64,000 nucleotides of DNA, from positions 682,001-746,000 of the forward strand of contig NZ_CP041636.1 of NCBI RefSeq assembly GCF_007197755.1. The letters are read 5' to 3'. Source of the stretch: Ferrovibrio terrae. Lineage in GTDB: Bacteria > Pseudomonadota > Alphaproteobacteria > Ferrovibrionales > Ferrovibrionaceae. Below the pieces are notes generated by a model. That model saw nothing but the letters and a program-made list of their open reading frames with translations. It did not search any database and had not been told where the DNA came from. Below, in pieces: positions 18,327 through 27,836 of the stretch. A program made the position numbers and the translations under genes. Numbering within the stretch: position 1 is the stretch's first letter; each line of letters begins with the position of its first letter.

Positions 18327-19652
18327 TCAACGCGCCAGCTTCGCGGCCTGGTCGGCCTTATCCTTTGCCTTGGCGTAATTCTCCTTGGCGAACGCCGCCC
18401 ATTTTTGCTCCAGCTCAGCCTGGCGGGCGCCTGGCTCCTTGCTGCCGGTGAAGGCCTTGGCGACGGCATCGCTGGCGACCTCGGCTTCGGTCACCGGCAT
18501 CGTGCCGATCAGGTCTTTCGCCTCCTTCACCAGCGTGCGACCCTGCGCATTGTCCTTCTTGGCCAGCGCAGCTTCAGCGTCATGCACCGCCTTGGTCGCG
18601 GCCTTGAGCGCTTCATGCTGGAAGGTGATGGTCTGGTCGTAGAGCGCATCTACCGCAGCCGTGCGCTTCTCCGAAGCATCGACATCGAATTTCACGCGCG
18701 CGCCCAGCGAGGTATCCTTGAACGGATTGGGCAGGCCTTTCGCGGCCGGCTTGTCATAGACCGCCGGAATCACCGGCAGGCGACGGATGCCCGGTTCGAG
18801 CAGCACTTCCTGGCCGGCGGGCGAGAGCAGGAATTCGACAAAGGCCTGCGCGGCAGCCATGTTGGGTGCATTGGCGACGATGCCGACATTGGCCGGCACC
18901 AGCGTGGTCACGGTGGGATAGGCAAACTTGACCGGGAAGCCGGAGGCTTCCGACGAGAAGGCGAAGAAGTCAATCACCACGCCGAGGCCGAACTGGCCGC
19001 TGTTGACGCCTTCCGGCACGCCGAAACTGCGTTCGGTGATCTGACGGAAGTTGCCGGCCATCAGGCGCAGTGTCCGCCAGCCCTTCTCCCAGCCCTCGCC
19101 CTGCAGGATCGTCTCGACGGTCAGATGCGTGGTACCCGAGCGCGACGGCGCAGCAATCGCGACATGGTCGAAATAAACCGGCTTCAGCAGGTCATCCCAT
19201 TCTTTCGGCTCGGGCAGTTTCTTGGCCTGCATGTAGCGCGTGTTCCACATGATGCCATAGCCCGAGGCGGCGAAACCGAAGTAATAGCCTTGCGGATCGT
19301 TGATCGGATAGGAGCCGACCTTCTCTGGGATGCCGGTCGCCTTCGGCTTGTAGGCCTGCAGCAGGTTGTTCGACTTCAGCACTTCGAAGGCATCCGGCGC
19401 CGAGGCCCAGAACAGGTCGACCTGGTTATTCGCCTTGGTTTCCTGCAGGAACTTCACGCCGGCATTGGTATTGCGGTTCTGCACATCCAGGTTGGCGCCG
19501 GGATAGGCTTTCTCAAAAGCCGTCTTGATCGGCGTGGTGACATCCTTGGAAAATGACGTGACCACCGTGACCTTGCCGGTCTGAGCATGCACCGAGACTG
19601 AGATCGACAAAGCACACAGGGTGCCGAGAAGCAGGTGCAGGCTGCGGGTCAT
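18327..19652 (-). CDS. Periplasmic solute-binding protein, PgtC-like
   Basis: A 441-residue secreted protein with a signal peptide (HLLLGTLCALSISVSVHA). The start at 19652 has GGAGGAAA upstream; a longer frame to 19757 lacks these signs. The core contains APSRSGTTHLTVETILQG and ITERSFGVPEGV. As I remember it, this closely follows PgtC, the periplasmic phosphoglycerate-sensing protein of enterobacteria. A C-terminal helical tail of about 90 residues (from about residue 350, rich in Ala/Lys/Glu) also matches PgtC better than ordinary binding proteins. There is no adjacent YY iron-binding pair of the FbpA type. A phosphorylated small acid or similar ligand is inferred. Confidence 0.8.
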   Translation of the reverse strand: MTRSLHLLLGTLCALSISVSVHAQTGKVTVVTSFSKDVTTPIKTAFEKAYPGANLDVQNRNTNAGVKFLQETKANNQVDLFWASAPDAFEVLKSNNLLQAYKPKATGIPEKVGSYPINDPQGYYFGFAASGYGIMWNTRYMQAKKLPEPKEWDDLLKPVYFDHVAIAAPSRSGTTHLTVETILQGEGWEKGWRTLRLMAGNFRQITERSFGVPEGVNSGQFGLGVVIDFFAFSSEASGFPVKFAYPTVTTLVPANVGIVANAPNMAAAQAFVEFLLSPAGQEVLLEPGIRRLPVIPAVYDKPAAKGLPNPFKDTSLGARVKFDVDASEKRTAAVDALYDQTITFQHEALKAATKAVHDAEAALAKKDNAQGRTLVKEAKDLIGTMPVTEAEVASDAVAKAFTGSKEPGARQAELEQKWAAFAKENYAKAKDKADQAAKLAR

Positions 19653-19690
19653 GATATTTCCTCCGGATGGCCCTTGGATGGGCGTTATGG

Positions 19691-19714
19691 TTTTCATCGT
19701 CACAAATATGAAAA
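19691..19714. promoter_or_regulatory. Inverted repeat between divergent importer operons
   Basis: TTTTCAT and ATGAAAA form a 7-bp inverted repeat with a 10-bp spacer, in the 114-bp gap between the divergent starts at 19652 and 19767. The position suits an operator controlling both importers. The regulator is not identified. Confidence 0.35.
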
Positions 19715-19766
19715 GAAACTGCAATATTCCCGCGGAAGTCCTAATCTGTCGCCGCAAGGGGATTCG

Positions 19767-21983
19767 ATGACGGCTGCAACTGTAACTGCGCGACCGCGGC
19801 CAGCCAGCCAGGGGGTCTGGAACTGGCTGACGCTTGGCTTTATCGGCTTTGTCCTGCTGCCGTGGTATGCGCTGCCGGGCAGCGGCCTGTTCTCGCTGTC
19901 CTGGCTCTATGGCTATCCCTCGGCTGGATCGGCATCGGCTTTCTGGCAGATTGTCGCGCAGGATCGCGGCTGGCTATTGCTGCCTGCGCTGCCGCTGCTC
20001 GGCATTGCCGCTGCCATAGCCGTGCCGCGCGATGCGCCGCTGCATGGCCGCCTGCTGGTCTGGTGCGGTGCAGCAGGTGTCGCCCTGCTGCTGGCACAGG
20101 GTTTCGCCATCGATCATCGCGGGCCGACGCTCGGCAGCCTGCACCTTCTGCTGCCGCTCGATGCCAAGCAGCCCGGCTTCGGCCTCGGCGCCGCCCTGCT
20201 CGGCTTTGCCTATCTGATGCTGTTCGCACGCGGCCTGGCACGGCGTGGCTTCTGTCGCGGCGACGCCTTCACCGTCGGCGCCATCACGCTGATCGTGGCG
20301 CTGATCGTGCTGTTCGTTTTCTTCCCGGTGCTCAGCGTGCTGCTGCAGGCCTTTGCCGGACCGCCGGCCGAGATCATGGCGAAAGGCTTCGACCGTTCGA
20401 TCTGGGGGCTGGGCTGCCTGAGCAGCAACCTGCGCTGCGGCGTGGCCTGGAACACGCTGTTCCTTGCCGTCATCGTCGGCGCTGGCACAACCTTGCTGGG
20501 TCTCGCCTTTGCGCTGATCGCGGTACGTACCGGATTTCGCTTCAAGCCGCTGCTGCGCCTGCTCACCGTGCTGCCGATCATCACGCCACCCTTCGTGATC
20601 GGCCTGGCGCTGGTGCTGCTGTTCGGGCGCTCCGGCGCGGTGACCGCGTTGATGCTCGACCTGTTCGACATTCCGCGCTCGCGCTGGATTTACGGCTTCA
20701 CCGGTATTGCCATCGCGCAGCTGCTGGCCTTCACGCCGATTGCCTTCCTGGTGCTGATCGGCGTCGTGCAGGGCATCGCACCCTCGCTGGAAGAAGCGGC
20801 ACAGACCCTGCGCGCCAACCGCTGGACCACCTTCCGCACCGTGACCTGGCCGCTGCTGCGCCCAGGCATTGCCAATGCTTTCCTGCTCGGCTTCGTCGAA
20901 AGCCTGGCCGATTTCGGCAATCCGCTAGTGCTCGGCGGCTCGTACGATGTGCTGTCGACCAAGATTTTCTTCGCCATTGTCGGCGCCGCACACGACGAGA
21001 GCCGCGCCGCCATCCTCGCCATCATCCTGCTGGTGTTTACGCTGGGCGCCTTCTGGGTGCAGCAGCACTGGCTCGGCAACCGCACCTACACCACCGTGAC
21101 CGGCAAGGGCGATTCCGGTGTGCCTGCGCCACTGCCGCGCAGCGTCAGCTTCATCTGCTATGCGCTCGCCCTGCCCTGGGCTTTGTTCACCGCCGTGATT
21201 TATCTGACGATATTGTTCGGCGGTTTCGTCAAGGCCGTCGGCCGCGACCACAGTTTCACGCTATCGCATTACATCGCAGGCTTCGCCATCGAATGGGGCG
21301 CACATGGCCTGATCTTCACCGGCTCGGCCTGGGGTTCCTTCGGCATCACGCTGTGGATTTCGGCGATCAGTGCGCCGCTCACGGCCGGGATTGGTGTGCT
21401 GACCGCCTGGCTGCTGACGCGCCAGCAGTTTGCCGGTCGGCGGGCCTTTGAATTCGGCACCATGCTCAGCTTCGCCATTCCCGGCACGGTGATCGGCATT
21501 TCCTATGTGCTGGCCTTCAACGTGCCGCCGCTGGAATTGACCGGCACCGGCATCATCCTGGTGATCTGCTTCATTTTCCGCAACATGCCGGTCGGCGTGC
21601 GCGCCGGCATCGCCACGCTGAGCCAGATCGACAAGAGCCTGGACGAAGCGTCGCTCACGCTGGGTGCCGGGGCGGCGGGAACCTTCCGCCGCATCATGCT
21701 GCCACTGCTGCGTCCCGCCGTGGTGGCCGCGCTGGTCTACAGTTTCGTGCGCGCCATGACGGCGGTCAGCGCCATCATCTTCCTGGTGACGGCACAGTAT
21801 AATATGGCCACAGCTTATATTGTCGGTCGCGTCGAGGCCGGCGAGTTGGGTCTGGCGATTGCCTATTCCTCGGTCCTGATCGCGGTGATGGTGCTTGCCA
21901 TCGCCGTGATCCAGTTCATCGTCGGCGAGCGCAGGCTTGGCCGCCGCAGCATTGCCGCCAGCCCGTTGCCGGCGGCCGGTTAA
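19767..21983 (+). CDS. ABC transporter permease, fused, with N-terminal membrane extension (AfuB-like)
   Basis: A 738-residue inner-membrane protein. After an N-terminal extension of about 190 residues with several hydrophobic helices come two fused BPD_transp_1 domains with EAA loops EEAAQTLRANRWTTFRT and DEASLTLGAGAAGTFRR. The extension distinguishes it from the other two permeases here and resembles AfuB of sugar-phosphate importers. The open frame extends back to 19635, but ATG at 19767 has AAGGGG upstream and avoids overlap with the divergent gene. It leads an operon with two binding proteins and an ATPase. Confidence 0.88.
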   Translation: MTAATVTARPRPASQGVWNWLTLGFIGFVLLPWYALPGSGLFSLSWLYGYPSAGSASAFWQIVAQDRGWLLLPALPLLGIAAAIAVPRDAPLHGRLLVWCGAAGVALLLAQGFAIDHRGPTLGSLHLLLPLDAKQPGFGLGAALLGFAYLMLFARGLARRGFCRGDAFTVGAITLIVALIVLFVFFPVLSVLLQAFAGPPAEIMAKGFDRSIWGLGCLSSNLRCGVAWNTLFLAVIVGAGTTLLGLAFALIAVRTGFRFKPLLRLLTVLPIITPPFVIGLALVLLFGRSGAVTALMLDLFDIPRSRWIYGFTGIAIAQLLAFTPIAFLVLIGVVQGIAPSLEEAAQTLRANRWTTFRTVTWPLLRPGIANAFLLGFVESLADFGNPLVLGGSYDVLSTKIFFAIVGAAHDESRAAILAIILLVFTLGAFWVQQHWLGNRTYTTVTGKGDSGVPAPLPRSVSFICYALALPWALFTAVIYLTILFGGFVKAVGRDHSFTLSHYIAGFAIEWGAHGLIFTGSAWGSFGITLWISAISAPLTAGIGVLTAWLLTRQQFAGRRAFEFGTMLSFAIPGTVIGISYVLAFNVPPLELTGTGIILVICFIFRNMPVGVRAGIATLSQIDKSLDEASLTLGAGAAGTFRRIMLPLLRPAVVAALVYSFVRAMTAVSAIIFLVTAQYNMATAYIVGRVEAGELGLAIAYSSVLIAVMVLAIAVIQFIVGERRLGRRSIAASPLPAAG

Positions 21984-22002
21984 ACCCCAACAGGAGCGCA
22001 TC

Positions 22003-23034
22003 ATGAAACTGGTCCGCAAAAGTCTGATCGCCGTCATCGCCCTGCTTGCCTTCGGGCAGTCCGCACCGGCGCATGCGCAGGCACAGGTCACCGTCTATTG
22101 CAGCCTGCTGGCCGAATGGTGCGAGATCATGCGCGCCGAATTCGAACGCAGCACCGGCATCAAAGCGGCCGTGAGCACCAAGAGCACCGGCGAGACCTTC
22201 GCACAGATCCGCGCCGAGGCCGAAAACCCGCGCGGCGATGTCTGGTGGGGCGGCCCGAGCGATTCCCACCTTCAGGCCGCCGAGTTGAACCTGCTGGAGG
22301 AATACCGCTCGCCGACGTTGGCCAAGCTGCATCCCTGGGCGCAGCGTGCCGCCGAGATTTCGAAATACCGCAGCATTGGCATCTATGCCGGCACGTTGGG
22401 ATTGGTCTGGAACACCGAGGCACTGGCCAAGCGCAAGCTGCCCGCGCCGCGCTGCTGGGCCGACATGATCAAGCCGGCCTATCGCGACGAAGTGCAGATG
22501 TCGAACCCGACCACTTCGGGCACGTCTTACGTGATGCTGGCGACGCTGGTTCAGATCATGGGCGAGGAGCCGGCCTTCGCCTATCTCAAGGCGCTGCATG
22601 CCAATATCAACCAGTATCCGCGGTCTGGCGCCGCCCCGATGGCCAATGTGGCGCGTGGCGAGTCTGTCACCGCGATCACCTGGATGTTCGCGGCGGTGGC
22701 CGAAGCCCAGCTCGGCGCGCCGGTGACATCGGTCGCGCCCTGCGAAGGCACCGGTTACGAGATCGGTTCGATGTCGATCATCAAGGGCAGCCGCAATCTG
22801 GAAGCTGCGAAGAAGTGGTATGAATTCGCCCTGACTCCGGCCGCGCAGGCGACCGGCGTGAAGGCCAAGAGCTTCCAGATCCCGAGCCATGTCGATGCCC
22901 CGATCCCGCCCAACACGCCGAAGCTGGAAGAGGTCAAGCTGATCAACTACGACTTCGCCAAATACGGCCAGGCCAGCGAGCGCAAGCGCATCCTGGATCG
23001 CTGGGAGAAGGAAATCTCCAGCCTGCCGAAGTGA
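22003..23034 (+). CDS. Periplasmic solute-binding protein, AfuA-like (first of a tandem pair)
   Basis: A 343-residue secreted protein with signal peptide ending AHAQA and AGGAG before the ATG at 22003. The mature part has VTVYCSLLAEWCEIM, STGETFAQIRAEAENPRGDV and PCEGTGYEIGSMSIIKG. These are features of the AfuA group, which looks like Fe3+-binding proteins but binds sugar phosphates. No YY iron ligand pair is present. It lies 19 nt after the permease, and its paralogue follows 29 nt downstream, so the same permease may be served by two specificities. Confidence 0.82.
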   Translation: MKLVRKSLIAVIALLAFGQSAPAHAQAQVTVYCSLLAEWCEIMRAEFERSTGIKAAVSTKSTGETFAQIRAEAENPRGDVWWGGPSDSHLQAAELNLLEEYRSPTLAKLHPWAQRAAEISKYRSIGIYAGTLGLVWNTEALAKRKLPAPRCWADMIKPAYRDEVQMSNPTTSGTSYVMLATLVQIMGEEPAFAYLKALHANINQYPRSGAAPMANVARGESVTAITWMFAAVAEAQLGAPVTSVAPCEGTGYEIGSMSIIKGSRNLEAAKKWYEFALTPAAQATGVKAKSFQIPSHVDAPIPPNTPKLEEVKLINYDFAKYGQASERKRILDRWEKEISSLPK

Positions 23035-23063
23035 CCACATAAGATTTCATAAAGGAGGAAACC

Positions 23064-24101
23064 ATGTCTGTCCGTCTTCTGCCGGCGCTTGCTGTTGCTG
23101 GTATCGCCGCCCTCGTCAGCCCGCCCGTCAAGGCGCAGTCCACCGGCGAACTCACCGTATATTGCAGCGCGCTGATCGACTGGTGCCAGTTGATGAGCAA
23201 CGAGTTCCAGAAAAAGACCGGCGTCAAGGTGACGATGACGCAGAAGGGTTCGGGCGAGACCTTTGCCCAGATCCGTGCCGAGGCCAGCAATCCGAAAGGC
23301 GATGTCTGGTGGGGCGGCACCGGCGATCCGCATCTGCAGATGGCTGAGCTGGGATTAAGCGAGGAATACCGTTCGCCGACTTTGGCCAAACTGCATCCCT
23401 GGGCACGCCAACAGGCGGAACAGTCGAAGTATCGTACCGTCGGCATTTACGCTGGCCTGCTCGGCTTCGCCTACAACACTGAGCTGCTGGCCAAGAAGAA
23501 AGGCGCTACCGCGCCGCAATGCTGGAAGGACCTGCTGAAGCCGGACTTCAAGGACGAGATCCAGATCTCCAATCCGTCGTCGTCCGGCACGGCCTATACC
23601 GCCATCGCCACGCTGGTGCAGCTGATGGGCGAAGACCAGGCCTTTGCCTATCTGAAGCAGCTGCATGGCAGCGTGAACCAGTATACCCGCTCCGGTCCTG
23701 CGCCGGCACGCAACACTGCGCGCGGCGAAACCATGATCGGCGTGATGTTCCTGCATGATGCCGTCGCCGAAGCCGTCGAAGGCTTCCCGGTCGCTGTACA
23801 GGCGCCCTGCGAAGGCACCGGCTACGAGATCGGCTCGATGTCGATCATCAAGGGCGCGCTCAATCTGGAGAATGCCAAAAAGTGGTATGAATACGCACTG
23901 TCGGCCGAAGGCCAGGCACTGGCAGTGCGTGGCAAATCCTATCAGGTGCCATCGAATGTCGACACCCCGCTGCCGCCCAAGGCGCCGCGCCTGGAAGCCA
24001 CCAAGCTGATCAACTACGACTTCGCCAAATACGGCACCGCCGCCGAACGCAAGCGCCTGATCGAGCGCTGGGAAAAAGACGTCGGCAGCCAGGCCAAGTA
24101 A
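23064..24101 (+). CDS. Periplasmic solute-binding protein, AfuA-like (second of a tandem pair)
   Basis: A 345-residue paralogue of the preceding protein, sharing the same blocks almost throughout (LTVYCSALIDWCQLM, GSGETFAQIRAEASNPKGDV, PCEGTGYEIGSMSIIKGA). The signal peptide ends near VKAQS. AAGGAGG precedes the ATG, a stronger ribosome site than that of its twin. Differences fall at positions likely to line the ligand cleft, for example SSSGTAYTAI against TTSGTSYVML and MIGVMFLHDAV against VTAITWMFAAV. The pair may therefore bind related but different ligands. Confidence 0.84.
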   Translation: MSVRLLPALAVAGIAALVSPPVKAQSTGELTVYCSALIDWCQLMSNEFQKKTGVKVTMTQKGSGETFAQIRAEASNPKGDVWWGGTGDPHLQMAELGLSEEYRSPTLAKLHPWARQQAEQSKYRTVGIYAGLLGFAYNTELLAKKKGATAPQCWKDLLKPDFKDEIQISNPSSSGTAYTAIATLVQLMGEDQAFAYLKQLHGSVNQYTRSGPAPARNTARGETMIGVMFLHDAVAEAVEGFPVAVQAPCEGTGYEIGSMSIIKGALNLENAKKWYEYALSAEGQALAVRGKSYQVPSNVDTPLPPKAPRLEATKLINYDFAKYGTAAERKRLIERWEKDVGSQAK

Positions 24102-24114
24102 GGGAGTTACATTG

Positions 24115-25182
24115 ATGTCGCAGTCCGGTCCGGCCTCGGTCGAGTTCCGCCAGGTGTCGAAGCGTTATGGCGAGGTCACGGCGGTGAATGCCGTGTCCTT
24201 CACCATCGCGCCCGGCACGCTGGTGACCCTGCTGGGGCCGTCGGGCTGCGGCAAGACCACCACCCTGCGTCTCATTGCCGGACTGGAGATGGCGAGCGAA
24301 GGCCAGATCCTGATCGGCGGCGAGGATGTCACGCGACTGTCGGCGGCCGAACGCGGCGTCAGTATGGTGTTCCAGTCCTATGCGCTGTTCCCGCATATGA
24401 ATGTGCTGGAAAACGCTGCTTACGGCCCGACCGTCAGCGGCCTGCCGCGCAAGCAGGCCGAGGCGATGGCGGCCGAGAAACTGGCGCTGATGGGCCTGAC
24501 GGGTTTCGAGAAGCGCCTGCCGTCGGAGCTGTCGGGCGGCCAGCAGCAGCGTGTGGCGGTGGCACGCGCGCTGGTGCTGGAACCGCGCGTGCTGCTGTTC
24601 GACGAACCGCTCAGCAATCTGGATGCCAAGCTGCGCCGCCGCGTGCGCGAGGATATCCGCGAGTTGCAACAGCGACTGAACCTGACCGTGGCCTATGTGA
24701 CGCATGACCAGGAGGAAGCGCTGGCGGTGTCGGACCGCATCATTGTGATGTCGAATGCCGTGATCGCGCAGGAAGGCACGCCGCGCGATCTCTACGAACA
24801 GCCGGCCGATCTCTTCGTGGCCGACTTCATCGGTGATTCCAACATTGTCGATGCGGAAATTCTATCCGTCAGTGGTGACATTGCCGATGTTCGCCTGGGA
24901 AATCTGAGACTGGCCCTGCCGCATCGCGGCGTGGCGAAAGGCCCCGCCAAACTGGCCGTCCGCCCCGAAGCCGTGACGGTCACTGCCGCTGGCGGTCAGG
25001 ACGGCCTGGCCGGAGATATTACCAAAGCCGCCTATCTGGGCAGCCATATGGAATACAGTATCCGCACGGCAGAGGGCACATTCTTCGTGATCGATGAAGA
25101 TGTGGCCCGGCCGCTTGCCCTCGGCACCCCCGTGACAATTTCCTGCAGGTCCACCGGCGCCACTTTGCTCCTCCCGACCTGA
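24115..25182 (+). CDS. ABC transporter ATP-binding protein (partner of the AfuB-like permease)
   Basis: A 355-residue ATPase with Walker A GPSGCGKTTTLRLIAG, signature LSGGQQQRVAVARAL, Walker B LLFDEPLSNLDAKLRRR and VTHDQEEAL. A TOBE-type C-terminal domain follows. A TTG one codon upstream (24112) could also initiate; ATG at 24115 after GGGAG is preferred. It ends the operon and is convergent with the alcohol dehydrogenase gene, with no clear terminator between them. Confidence 0.92.
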   Translation: MSQSGPASVEFRQVSKRYGEVTAVNAVSFTIAPGTLVTLLGPSGCGKTTTLRLIAGLEMASEGQILIGGEDVTRLSAAERGVSMVFQSYALFPHMNVLENAAYGPTVSGLPRKQAEAMAAEKLALMGLTGFEKRLPSELSGGQQQRVAVARALVLEPRVLLFDEPLSNLDAKLRRRVREDIRELQQRLNLTVAYVTHDQEEALAVSDRIIVMSNAVIAQEGTPRDLYEQPADLFVADFIGDSNIVDAEILSVSGDIADVRLGNLRLALPHRGVAKGPAKLAVRPEAVTVTAAGGQDGLAGDITKAAYLGSHMEYSIRTAEGTFFVIDEDVARPLALGTPVTISCRSTGATLLLPT

Positions 25183-25242
25183 TGCCGGACAGCTGCCGCC
25201 TTCGTTACTGTCCCCGCACTGCTGGCGTGCTGCATTGGCAGG

Positions 25243-26415
25243 TCAGGTCAGATCTCCGGCCACAGCCTTGCGGAATACGGCTTCGAGCGCCGCCGCATTG
25301 ACCGGCATTGGATTGCCGCCGGCCGAGGGATCCTGTTCCGCCATGCGGCCGATTTCGGCAGCCCGGTCTGCCGGGACCTTGATATCGGTCAGGCTGTTCG
25401 GAATGCCGAGATCTTTGCGGAATGCCAGAACCCAGTCGAAAACGGCATCGAATGTCTGCTGCGGCAGGTCGAGTACCTGGGCCAGCAGTTTCATGCGATC
25501 CGCGATGGCGTTGCGGTTATGCCGCATCAGGTAGGGCAGCAGCACGGCATTGGTCAGGCCATGATGGGTGTCGTAGACCGCGCCGATGGGATGCGCCAGC
25601 GCATGCACGCCGCCCAGGCCCTTCTGGAACGCCACGGCGCCCATCGAAGCGGCGGCCAGCATGCGCGAGCGCGCCTCTATATCCCTGCCATCGCGATAGG
25701 CGCGCGGCAGATACTGCTTGATCAGGCGCATGCCTTCCAGTGCAATGCCGTCGGCCATCGGATGGAAACCCGGCGCGCAATAGGCCTCGAAGCAATGCAC
25801 GAAGGCATCGACGCCGGTGGCGGCGGTGATATGCGGCGGCAGGCCGACGGTGAGCTCCGGATCGGCGATCACCAGGGCCGGCAGCATGCGCGGGTGGAAG
25901 ATGATCTTCTTCTCGTGGCTGGCCTCATTGGTGATCACCGAGGCGCGGCCGACTTCGGAACCGGTGCCCGACGTGGTGGGCACGGCCACCACCGGCGCCA
26001 TGCCGGCGACGTTGACGCGGTCAGCATTGTCACCGACATCCTCGAAATCCCAGAGCGGCCGGGTCTGTCCCGCCATCAGCGCCACGGCCTTGGCGGCGTC
26101 GATGCCGCTGCCGCCGCCAAAGGCTATCACGCCGTCATGGCCGCCGGCCTTGTAGGCGGCAACGCCGGCATCGACATTCTCGCCGGTCGGATTGCCCTTC
26201 ACCCCGGCAAACAGCCCGGTCGGCAGACCATTGGCGGCATTGCGGTCAAGGCAGGCTTTCACCATCGCAGACTCCGCCAGGCCCTGGTCGGTGATCAGCA
26301 GCGGCCTCTTCATGCCGAGCGAGCGGCAGGCCTGCGGAAGTTCTGCAATGCGGCCAGGACCGGACCAGATCGTGGTCGGGTAATTCCATTTGCTGACGAG
26401 AACAGGGGCGGGCAT
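25243..26415 (-). CDS. Iron-containing (group III) alcohol dehydrogenase
   Basis: A 390-residue Fe-ADH. The nucleotide segment GVIAFGGGSGIDAAKAV and VAVPTTSGTGSEVGRAS are followed by metal ligands in DAFVHCFEAY and GGVHALAHPIGAVYDTHHG. The frame continues to 26634, but the extra 73 residues are unlike the family; ATG at 26415 has GGAG upstream. It would interconvert an alcohol and aldehyde with NAD. As the last gene of the phosphatase/ligase/ALDH operon it probably oxidises the alcohol end of an amino-alcohol derivative. A reductive role is the alternative. Confidence 0.88.
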   Translation of the reverse strand: MPAPVLVSKWNYPTTIWSGPGRIAELPQACRSLGMKRPLLITDQGLAESAMVKACLDRNAANGLPTGLFAGVKGNPTGENVDAGVAAYKAGGHDGVIAFGGGSGIDAAKAVALMAGQTRPLWDFEDVGDNADRVNVAGMAPVVAVPTTSGTGSEVGRASVITNEASHEKKIIFHPRMLPALVIADPELTVGLPPHITAATGVDAFVHCFEAYCAPGFHPMADGIALEGMRLIKQYLPRAYRDGRDIEARSRMLAAASMGAVAFQKGLGGVHALAHPIGAVYDTHHGLTNAVLLPYLMRHNRNAIADRMKLLAQVLDLPQQTFDAVFDWVLAFRKDLGIPNSLTDIKVPADRAAEIGRMAEQDPSAGGNPMPVNAAALEAVFRKAVAGDLT

Positions 26416-26432
26416 GGGATGGACTCCAGAAA

Positions 26433-27824
26433 TTACGTAGCAACACGCAGGTGGAAGGATTTCGGCCGCGTCAGCTGTTCGAAACCGACGCTCGACAACG
26501 TGCAGCCGCGTCCGGAATTCTTCACGCCGGTCCAGGCCAGGGCCGGATCGAGATAATCGCAGCGATTCATGAAGACGGTACCGGTTTCGAGTTGCGAGCC
26601 CAGTCTGGCGGCCGCGTCGGCATCGCGGGTCCACAATGCCGCCGTCAGGCCATACTCACTGTCATTCATCAACCGGATCGCCTCATCGTCGCCCGACACT
26701 TTCATGATACCGATAGCGGGACCGAAGGTTTCCTCGTTCATGATCCGCATGGAGTGATTCACACCGACCAGCACCTGCGGCGCCAGATAGGGCGAACCAG
26801 CCTGATCAGCGGCAAAGTCTTGCACCGAGATCAGCGCCTTTGCGCCCTGCTGCACCGCCTCAGCAATCTGGCCGCGCACGAAATCGGCGGCCTGGCCGCG
26901 CACCATGGGGCCAAGGTTTGTTTCCGCCGCGGTTGGGTCGCCCAGCTTGTACTGCTTCGTGAGCGTGACGAAACCATCCACAAACCGGTCATACAGCGAG
27001 TCATGCACATAGATGCGCTCAATGCCGCAGCAGGACTGACCGGAGTTGAAGAAGGCACCGTCAACCAGATTCTCCACCGCATGGGCCAGATCGGCATCGG
27101 CCCGCACATAGGCTGGATCCTTGCCGCCCAGCTCCAGGCCGGCCCCGATGAAGCGGTCGCTCAGCGCATGCTGCACGGCACGACCGCCGGCGACCGAACC
27201 GGTGAAGGCAACATAGCCGACTCGCGCATCGCGCATCGCCGCCTCGGTATCCGCATGAGTCATATGCAGGAACTGGAACACGCCCTCGGGCAACCCGGCT
27301 GCACGGAAGGCTTCGGCATAACGCTCGGCACAAAGCGGCGTCTGGTGCGAATGCTTCAGCAGCACCGTATTGCCGGCCAGGAGTGCCGGAATCACGGCAT
27401 TGACAGAGGTGAGATACGGATAATTCCACGGCGCAATGACGAAGACGACGCCATGCGGTTCGCGGCGGATGAAACGGCGGAAGCCGTCCTTCGCCGCCGG
27501 CTGCAGATCGGCCAGTGCTTCCGGCGCAATGGCGATCATGTGATTGGCACGCTCGGCGAACCCACGCACCTCACCCGGCGTCTGGCCGATCGGCCGCCCC
27601 ATCTGCAAGGTCAGTTCCTGCGCGATCTCGGCACTTTTTGCGGTGAAAGCAATCACAGCGCGGCTCAGAATCGCGCGGCGCTCATCCAGCGGCGTGGCGC
27701 GCCAGCCGGCACCTGCGGCGGCTGCCTTTGCCAGTGCCGTCTCGATGGCAGATTCATTGGCAAGCGGGCGTTCGACATAGACGCGGCCATCGACCGGACT
27801 GATGCACTGAAACGAAGCAGACAT
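26433..27824 (-). CDS. NAD(P)-dependent aldehyde dehydrogenase
   Basis: A 463-residue ALDH with catalytic cysteine in FNSGQSCCGIERIYV, the oxyanion/glutamate block LELGGKDPAYV, APWNYPYLTSVNAV for cofactor binding and EETFGPAIGIMKV. It oxidises an aldehyde to an acid in the cytosol. It lies 17 nt upstream of the Fe-ADH gene and 12 nt downstream of the glutamine-synthetase-like gene. This resembles the PuuA-PuuC arrangement of polyamine breakdown, in which an ALDH acts on a gamma-glutamyl aldehyde. Confidence 0.9.
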   Translation of the reverse strand: MSASFQCISPVDGRVYVERPLANESAIETALAKAAAAGAGWRATPLDERRAILSRAVIAFTAKSAEIAQELTLQMGRPIGQTPGEVRGFAERANHMIAIAPEALADLQPAAKDGFRRFIRREPHGVVFVIAPWNYPYLTSVNAVIPALLAGNTVLLKHSHQTPLCAERYAEAFRAAGLPEGVFQFLHMTHADTEAAMRDARVGYVAFTGSVAGGRAVQHALSDRFIGAGLELGGKDPAYVRADADLAHAVENLVDGAFFNSGQSCCGIERIYVHDSLYDRFVDGFVTLTKQYKLGDPTAAETNLGPMVRGQAADFVRGQIAEAVQQGAKALISVQDFAADQAGSPYLAPQVLVGVNHSMRIMNEETFGPAIGIMKVSGDDEAIRLMNDSEYGLTAALWTRDADAAARLGSQLETGTVFMNRCDYLDPALAWTGVKNSGRGCTLSSVGFEQLTRPKSFHLRVAT

Positions 27825-27836
27825 GAAGACCAGACC

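Noticed and set aside
18405-19556. 383-codon plus-strand frame
   Set aside because: Antisense to the PgtC-like binding protein, which has signal peptide, ribosome site and conserved blocks.
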